A DNA stretch of 12,847 nt from an uncultured Flavobacterium sp. (GTDB lineage: Bacteria; Bacteroidota; Bacteroidia; Flavobacteriales; Flavobacteriaceae): contig CAKUAD010000031.1 in assembly GCA_934636265.1 (NCBI GenBank), forward strand, positions 1 through 12,847, read 5' to 3'. Positions 7,837 through 12,847 of the stretch are shown here, piece after piece. The position numbers and the translations under genes are program-made. The notes under the pieces were generated by a model. That model ran no database searches and was not told the origin of the DNA. It was given only the letters and a program-made list of their open reading frames with translations. The first letter of the stretch is position 1. Each line of letters starts with the position of its first letter.

Positions 7837-10800
7837 ATGGAAAAACTATTCCTCCGACCTTACCTAAAATCCCTGATTTTCATTGTTTTGAGTATCGGCC
7901 TTACAGTTGTGGCCGCACCCAATAGATCAATCGGAGGGGTTGAAAATGAGATTAATACACCTAAAGCCGCGGTTCCAGGCGCCACCATCTCAGGAACAAC
8001 CACGGTTTGTCGAGGCAGTGCGCAGCCGGTGATTACCTTGACCGGATCGGGTGAAACGGCACCTTATACTTTTGTGTACAACATCAACGGCGGCCCAAAC
8101 ATCACCTCGCCGCCAACTCCGACAGGCCAGGATTTTATCGAGATTCCGGTTCCCACAACCACCAACGGAACCTTCACTTATAATTTGGTAAGCGTTTCCT
8201 GTACAACATCGGGTTGTGTCTCGCCGGCAACGGGATCGGCCACCGTAACGGTAACCGGACCAACGGCTACCATCTTGGGAACGGCCAGCGCCTGTCTCAA
8301 CGGAACTTCGCCCATTGTGCGTATCAACGGTTTTAACGGAACGGCTCCGTACACCTTTACTTATAACATTAATGGCGGGCCAAACATTGTCGGCACCACA
8401 ACCTCGGGCAACCAATTGCAGATTCCGGTAAACAATACCGTTCTGGGCCCGCAGGTGTTTACCCTGGTCAGCGTTTCCTCGGCCGCCGATCCGTCTTGTG
8501 TCGCGCCGGCAACCGGATCAGTCACGGTGAACATCATCAACCAACCAACCGCCAACATCGCCGTAACCGGAAACCCAACCATTTGTCCTAATACGACCAC
8601 CACGCTTGGTTTTACGGGCACTCCAAATTCGACCGTGATTTTCACCTCGTCCGTGGGTACTTTCAGTGTAACGCTTAACGCCGCGGGAACGGCTACCTGG
8701 ACGACACCACCCATTACGCAAACCACTGTTTTCTCTATTCTCAGCGTGGGTTCTAATCCGGCGGGTTGTAACAACAACAACGTGACCGGAACGGCAACGG
8801 TGACCATTGCCCAAAACGGATGTGCCTCGGTTATCGCCGGTGATTTGGATCTTGGCGGTAATGCCACGCCAACACCCATTTGTAACCCGGGCGAGTGTCG
8901 TGATTTGAGCGCTACGTTCCAGGACTTGGGGAGCACAACCTCATACCTGGTCGAATCTATCGATTATTGTCCGCAGGCTCCGTTTCAAGGACCTGGCTTT
9001 ACTCCGGTTTCAGTTAACACCGACGACGTTTGGTCAGGCGACATCCCGCTGCCTTTCCGCTTTTGCTTTTTTGGTCAGGCGTATACCTCGGCCAATGTCG
9101 GGTCAAACGGGGTAATCTCATTCAATTCATTTGCGCCCAACGCTTTCTGTAACTGGGCTTTCAATACGACGATCCCCAATGTCGGGTTTCCCATCCGCAA
9201 TGCCATCTACGGCGTATATCAGGACACCGACCCGAACAATTCACCGCCAACGGTATCGGTTAATTACCAACTTATGGGCACTTACCCGTGCCGTAAACTG
9301 GTGGTTAACTTTTCCAACCTCGGGCAGTTTTCGTGTGGGTCGAGTGTTGGCTTGCAGACCTCGCAGATTGTTATCTATGAGATTTCAAACATCATCGAAG
9401 TATATGTCCAGAACCGGACTCCATGTAACGGATGGCAAGGTGGCGTAGGGGTAATCGGTATCCAGAACGCCGCCGGAACACAGGCTTTTGTGCCGCCCGG
9501 ACGCAATACCGGGAATTGGAGCACCTCTAACGAGGCCTGGCGATTTGTTCCCAACGGGCCATCGGCGGTAACTTTCCAATGGCTGGAAAACGGAAATCCT
9601 ATCAGCACCAATACGAACATCACTGTTTGCCCCACTACGTCTACAACCTATACGGCAGTGGCTAACTATGATGTCTGCGGACAGGTGACCACGGTGACAA
9701 AAGAGGTTTTTGTAGAAGTGGTCGACGATCCAACCAACGCGCCACAGGACATCATCCAATGTGAAGACGTATTTGACCTTACCGTTAACGATGCCATCAT
9801 TCTTGGAGGGCTCGATCCTATGGATTATCCCATCAGTTATCACCTTAATCCTACCGATGCGGAGAACGTTGTCGACGCCATTCCCAACCCTACGGCATTT
9901 GTAAGTTCAGGTCAAACCATTTACGCGGCAATCCAAAACAATGTATGCGTTCACGTCAAGCCGTTTGAGCTTATCCTGGACAGTGCAGCCTATAGCAACC
10001 CATCGCCTGACCAGACACTGTGTCTCGATGGTGATCCTGCACCTTTTTCAGTAGACACCACCACTTCCGGAACCGACGCCATTGCCTGGGTGTATTTCAC
10101 GTCGGCACAAACCGGCAACGATATGTACACGGGCGGAACCGTTTTGGGTTACAGCACGCCTGGCGGAGGTACGGCCAGTTATGACGCACCTGTTTTGGGC
10201 AACCCTGGATCGCTGCCGAACGCTGTCGGAACGTATTATGTTTATGCCATTGCCAATCCAACACCAACTGGCTCTTGTTTTGCATCGGCCGAAATTATCG
10301 TCGAGGTCATCGCGCTTCCGTCGGCCACCATATCCGGTGATGCAACGATATGCGAAGGATCGACAGCAACCATTACTTTTTCAGGTACGCCTAATACCGA
10401 GGTGACTTTTACCCTCGACGGAGGTGCAAATCAGGTAGTGACGCTTGATGCATCAGGCAATGCTACCTGGACCACGCCGCCGCTCACATCAGATGCCGTG
10501 ATTGATTTGGTCAGCGTTTCAACTACTGGTCCAACCCCGTGCTCACAATCGCTTACGGGAACGGTCAACATAACGGTCGTTCCATTGCCTACAGGCTCGA
10601 TTTCCGGTACGACCACCATTTGCGAAAACCAATCGGCTACCATCACCTTTAGCGGAACGGCTAACGCTACCATTACTTATACCGTCAACGGCGGCGCCAA
10701 CCAAACCATTGTGCTTGACGCATCGGGATCGGGATCGGTTTCAACAGGTCCGCTAACCGCCGATGTTATTTACGACTTGGTAAGCGTTGCATCAGCGGGA

Positions 10801-12847
10801 ACGCCTACCTGTACGCAGACCATTTCCGGAAATGCCACCGTTACGGTGGGAAGTCTCCCAACCGCGAATATATCAGGTGATACTACAATTTGTCCGGGTT
10901 CGGCCGCTATTATCCTGTTTTCAGGCACGCCTGGCGGAGTGGTTACCTATACGGTAAATTCAGGTGCCAACCAAACCGTTACCCTTGATGCCGCAGGGAA
11001 TGCCAACGTGACAACACCTGCGCTTTTTGCCGATACTACCTATAATCTTGTTTCAGTTGAGATTCCGGGCACACCTCCCTGTAGCCAGAATGTTACGGGC
11101 AGTGTCTTGATTGAGATTGACAACTTGCCGGTAGCGTCGATTTCAGGAGATACGACTATTTGTCCGGGATCAACCGCTACGATTGATTTTACGGGAACTG
11201 CAAATGCAACAGTCACCTATACGGTTGACGGAGGCGCAAACCAAACCATCACCCTGGATGCAAGCGGCAACGGATCAGTTACCACACCGGCACTCACCGC
11301 TACCAGTGTTTACTCGCTTGTAAGTGTCCAGGCGGCCGGGACTCCGGGCTGTTCTCAAGCCCAAACCGGCACGGTGACCATTACGGTTGATGCGCTTCCT
11401 GTTGCTTCCATTTCAGGAGATACTACTATTTGTCCGGGATCAACCGCTACCATCAGTTTTACCGGAACTGCAAATGCAACAGTTACCTATACGGTTGACG
11501 GCGGTGCTAACCAGACCGTCACATTGGATGCCGCGGGCAGCGCCTCGGTTATCACGCCTGCATTGTCGGCAACGAGCGTCTATTCGCTGGTAAGCGTCCA
11601 GGCGGCCGGGACGCCGGGCTGTTCGCAAAATCAAACGGGTACCGTCACGATTACAGTTGATGCACTTCCTGTTGCTTCTATTTCAGGAGATACTACTATT
11701 TGTCCCGGGTCAACCGCTATTGTGTTCTTTAACGGAACGGCGGATGCTACGGTTACCTATACGATTGACGGAGGCCCCAACCAAACGGTGGTGCTGGATG
11801 CTTCAGGCAACGCGTCGGTGACCACACCTGCATTATCGGCTACAAGTGTCTATACACTGATAAGTGTTCAGGCGGCCGGAACTCCGGGTTGTTCACAAGC
11901 CCAAACCGGAACGGCGACCATTACCGTTGATGCGCTTCCGGTGGCTTCAATTGCCGGCGACACCTCGATCTGCGCGGGAACGGATGCCGTCATTTCCTTT
12001 ACCGGAACACCAAATGCTGCCGTAACTTATACGGTCGATGGCGGTGCAGCCCAAACCATCACACTCGATGGCTCGGGTAGCGCCAGCCTTACGACGCCAG
12101 CACTTTCAGCCAACAGTGTCTATTCGTTGGTGAGCGTGCAGGCTGCCGGAACTCCGGGTTGTTCACAGGCTCAGTCAGGTACGGCTACCGTAACCGTAGT
12201 GCCGCTTCCAACAGCATCAGTATCCGGTACGACAAGTGTCTGTCAAAACAGCCCACAGCCGCAGATTACCTTTACAGGTTCAGACGGTACGGCACCTTAT
12301 ACCTTTACCTATACCGTCAACGGAGGTGCGGCCATCACGGCTACGGGAACCGGAAATACGCTCATCGTTCCGGTGGATACGTCGGTGGCGGGCGCCTTTG
12401 CCTATGAATTGGTGAGTGTGCAAAGTGCCGGTGCGCTGGCCTGCTCACAAGCTGCATCGGGTTCGGCTACCATTACGGTGCTGCAGTTACCGACGGCGAC
12501 AATTGATGGGAATATTTCAGTTTGTCAAAACGCCGCAAGTCCTCTGGTGACTTTTACCGGAAGTGGCGGCACCGCACCTTATATATTTGAATTTACCTTA
12601 AACGGGGGAGCGGTTCAAACCATTACTTCATCGGGTAATACCGCAACTATCTCCGTACCTACAGCGGCAATCGGACAGTTTGTCTATGACTTGGTCAGCG
12701 TAACTGACAGCGGTGCAAATGCCTGTTCGCAATCGCAGACGGGTACGGTGACGGTTAACATCATAGGTTTGCCCACCCTCCCGGCCACGATCGCGCCATA
12801 CGAGGTTTGCGACGACGACAACAACGGGATTTCCTGTTTGTTTGATT
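7837..12847 (+). CDS. Giant secreted Ig-like repeat protein, probable T9SS cargo, 3' partial
   Basis: A single frame runs without a stop from ATG 7837 to the window edge: 1670 codons and still open. Residues 1-27 form a signal peptide (MEKLFLRPYLK, then a hydrophobic stretch ending VVAA). Next come three Ig-like modules (47-about 327), a globular domain (about 328-574), a short Ig/PKD-like part with TFQW and TYTAVA motifs (to about 628), an acidic segment containing CEDVFDLT and NPTD (to about 717), another beta-rich domain (to 826), seven 90-residue modules and two 94-residue modules (827-1644). A last segment, APYEVCDDDNNG, runs off the edge. This layout is typical of very large flavobacterial surface proteins with type IX sorting domains, but the sorting domain itself would lie outside the window. 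The likely role is adhesion or surface structure; the ligand is unknown. Odd features: no Lys, Arg or His after residue 708, and two conserved cysteines per module. Confidence 0.9.
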   Translation, partial: MEKLFLRPYLKSLIFIVLSIGLTVVAAPNRSIGGVENEINTPKAAVPGATISGTTTVCRGSAQPVITLTGSGETAPYTFVYNINGGPNITSPPTPTGQDFIEIPVPTTTNGTFTYNLVSVSCTTSGCVSPATGSATVTVTGPTATILGTASACLNGTSPIVRINGFNGTAPYTFTYNINGGPNIVGTTTSGNQLQIPVNNTVLGPQVFTLVSVSSAADPSCVAPATGSVTVNIINQPTANIAVTGNPTICPNTTTTLGFTGTPNSTVIFTSSVGTFSVTLNAAGTATWTTPPITQTTVFSILSVGSNPAGCNNNNVTGTATVTIAQNGCASVIAGDLDLGGNATPTPICNPGECRDLSATFQDLGSTTSYLVESIDYCPQAPFQGPGFTPVSVNTDDVWSGDIPLPFRFCFFGQAYTSANVGSNGVISFNSFAPNAFCNWAFNTTIPNVGFPIRNAIYGVYQDTDPNNSPPTVSVNYQLMGTYPCRKLVVNFSNLGQFSCGSSVGLQTSQIVIYEISNIIEVYVQNRTPCNGWQGGVGVIGIQNAAGTQAFVPPGRNTGNWSTSNEAWRFVPNGPSAVTFQWLENGNPISTNTNITVCPTTSTTYTAVANYDVCGQVTTVTKEVFVEVVDDPTNAPQDIIQCEDVFDLTVNDAIILGGLDPMDYPISYHLNPTDAENVVDAIPNPTAFVSSGQTIYAAIQNNVCVHVKPFELILDSAAYSNPSPDQTLCLDGDPAPFSVDTTTSGTDAIAWVYFTSAQTGNDMYTGGTVLGYSTPGGGTASYDAPVLGNPGSLPNAVGTYYVYAIANPTPTGSCFASAEIIVEVIALPSATISGDATICEGSTATITFSGTPNTEVTFTLDGGANQVVTLDASGNATWTTPPLTSDAVIDLVSVSTTGPTPCSQSLTGTVNITVVPLPTGSISGTTTICENQSATITFSGTANATITYTVNGGANQTIVLDASGSGSVSTGPLTADVIYDLVSVASAGTPTCTQTISGNATVTVGSLPTANISGDTTICPGSAAIILFSGTPGGVVTYTVNSGANQTVTLDAAGNANVTTPALFADTTYNLVSVEIPGTPPCSQNVTGSVLIEIDNLPVASISGDTTICPGSTATIDFTGTANATVTYTVDGGANQTITLDASGNGSVTTPALTATSVYSLVSVQAAGTPGCSQAQTGTVTITVDALPVASISGDTTICPGSTATISFTGTANATVTYTVDGGANQTVTLDAAGSASVITPALSATSVYSLVSVQAAGTPGCSQNQTGTVTITVDALPVASISGDTTICPGSTAIVFFNGTADATVTYTIDGGPNQTVVLDASGNASVTTPALSATSVYTLISVQAAGTPGCSQAQTGTATITVDALPVASIAGDTSICAGTDAVISFTGTPNAAVTYTVDGGAAQTITLDGSGSASLTTPALSANSVYSLVSVQAAGTPGCSQAQSGTATVTVVPLPTASVSGTTSVCQNSPQPQITFTGSDGTAPYTFTYTVNGGAAITATGTGNTLIVPVDTSVAGAFAYELVSVQSAGALACSQAASGSATITVLQLPTATIDGNISVCQNAASPLVTFTGSGGTAPYIFEFTLNGGAVQTITSSGNTATISVPTAAIGQFVYDLVSVTDSGANACSQSQTGTVTVNIIGLPTLPATIAPYEVCDDDNNGISCLFD
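7975..8544 (+). repeat. Two N-terminal long-type Ig-like modules (A and B)
   Basis: Module A (7975-8259) and module B (8260-8544) are both exactly 285 bp (95 codons). Each has an ATI-G-start, a first cysteine near position 13, the long-type insert GTAPYTF or TAPYTF before Y-N-INGGPNI, a LVSVS strand, a second cysteine, and a closing ATGS-VTV strand. They resemble the two 94-codon modules at 12205-12768 more than the 90-codon ones between. Confidence 0.85.
8545..8817 (+). repeat. Short-type Ig-like module (C)
   Basis: A diverged module of about 91 codons without the GTAPYTF insert: TICPN near the start, FTGTPNSTV in the middle, ATWTTPPIT, then LSVGS and a closing strand VTGTATVTIAQ. It matches the short type of the later 90-codon array, particularly its first member, which also has ATWTTPP. 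It comes just before the globular domain. Confidence 0.75.
8818..9558 (+). other. Globular domain between repeat blocks of the giant protein
   Basis: About 247 residues without the repeat pattern, rich in aromatic residues and cysteines. Motifs include LPFRFCFFG, VGSNGVISFN, IYGVYQDTDP, CRKLVVNFSN, QIVIYEISNIIEVYVQN and a closing NEAWRFVPNG. This pattern recurs, to my knowledge, near the start of many large flavobacterial gliding-associated or type IX cargo proteins, and loosely recalls nidogen-like folds. It is the part most likely to carry a specific binding function; that is inference. Confidence 0.6.
10315..12204 (+). repeat. Seven tandem 90-codon Ig-like modules (M1-M7)
   Basis: Modules begin at 10315, 10585, 10855, 11125, 11395, 11665 and 11935, each exactly 270 bp with no insertions or deletions between them. 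The pattern is LPVASISGDTTICPGS, a TYTVDGGANQT strand, LDA-G, TTPALSA, LVSVQAAGTPGCSQ, and a TGTVTITV closing strand. Cysteines fall at positions 13 and 76 in each. M4-M7 are the most alike, and M1-M3 more diverged. By hand count M4 and M5 share 82 of 90 residues but only 216 of 270 bases, so most differences are synonymous. No module contains Lys, Arg, His or Met. Confidence 0.92.
12205..12768 (+). repeat. Two tandem 94-codon long-type modules (M8-M9)
   Basis: M8 (12205-12486) and M9 (12487-12768) are both exactly 282 bp. They carry the GTAPYTF or GTAPYIF insert missing from M1-M7, which links them to N-terminal modules A and B. The cysteine pair is kept (SVCQN near the start, ACSQ near the end). 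After M9 the sequence changes to the acidic APYEVCDDDNNG segment that runs out of the window. Confidence 0.88.

Noticed and set aside
8361..8936. A 191-codon open frame on the minus strand inside the giant gene
   Set aside because: It lies antisense to the repeat-protein frame, which is open over the whole region with clear modules. Stop codons are rare in this antisense frame because of the Thr/Ala/Gly/Val-rich codons. The translation has no recognisable domain.
10315..12768. Regular repeats that might suggest a CRISPR array
   Set aside because: The unit is 270-282 bp, continuous and in frame, with no alternation of short identical repeats and unique spacers. These are protein modules.

Overview
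The window looks like the chromosome of a member of the Bacteroidetes, most likely a Flavobacterium-like Flavobacteriaceae. Four things point there. SecD and SecF are fused into one 992-residue protein. Matches to the Bacteroidetes -7 element TAnnTTTG lie upstream of several genes. Shine-Dalgarno sequences are absent, and the start of the giant gene has a TAAAA motif instead. At the right end sits a very large secreted repeat protein of the kind exported by the type IX secretion system in gliding flavobacteria. Base composition looks moderate, higher than in most low-GC Flavobacterium; this is judged by eye.

Layout. Bases 1-403 carry no supportable gene but hold a good promoter candidate for secDF. 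secDF (404-3382, +) ends at a strong intrinsic terminator (3399-3423), which it shares with a convergent minus-strand cluster. Read in its own direction, that cluster is folE (7711-7049), a 128-nt structured spacer, cysS (6920-5445), yidD (5448-5200), crcB (5203-4826), an 80-nt spacer with a promoter candidate, lgt (4745-3807) and a small VOC-fold protein (3807-3433). cysS/yidD and yidD/crcB overlap by ATGA, and lgt/VOC share one base in TGATG, so translation is probably coupled at all three junctions. These are housekeeping genes: folate/pterin synthesis, cysteinyl-tRNA synthesis, fluoride export and, notably, three envelope-protein biogenesis factors (SecDF, YidD, Lgt).

Divergently from folE, after a 122-bp promoter region, one reading frame starts at 7837 and stays open to the right edge (1670 codons and still open). 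It encodes a signal peptide, three Ig-like modules of about 91-95 residues, a globular domain of about 250 residues, about 250 residues of linker-like domains, seven consecutive modules of exactly 90 codons, two modules of 94 codons, and an acidic segment that runs out of the window. It is most simply a giant type IX-secreted surface or adhesion protein whose C-terminal sorting domain lies outside the window.

Most of the window is ordinary. The most unusual material is in the giant gene. Its last 962 visible codons contain no Lys, Arg or His. Its tandem modules are nearly identical in protein yet heavily diverged at synonymous sites, and two module sizes are arranged in blocks. I see no convincing evidence for a new defence or mobile system here.
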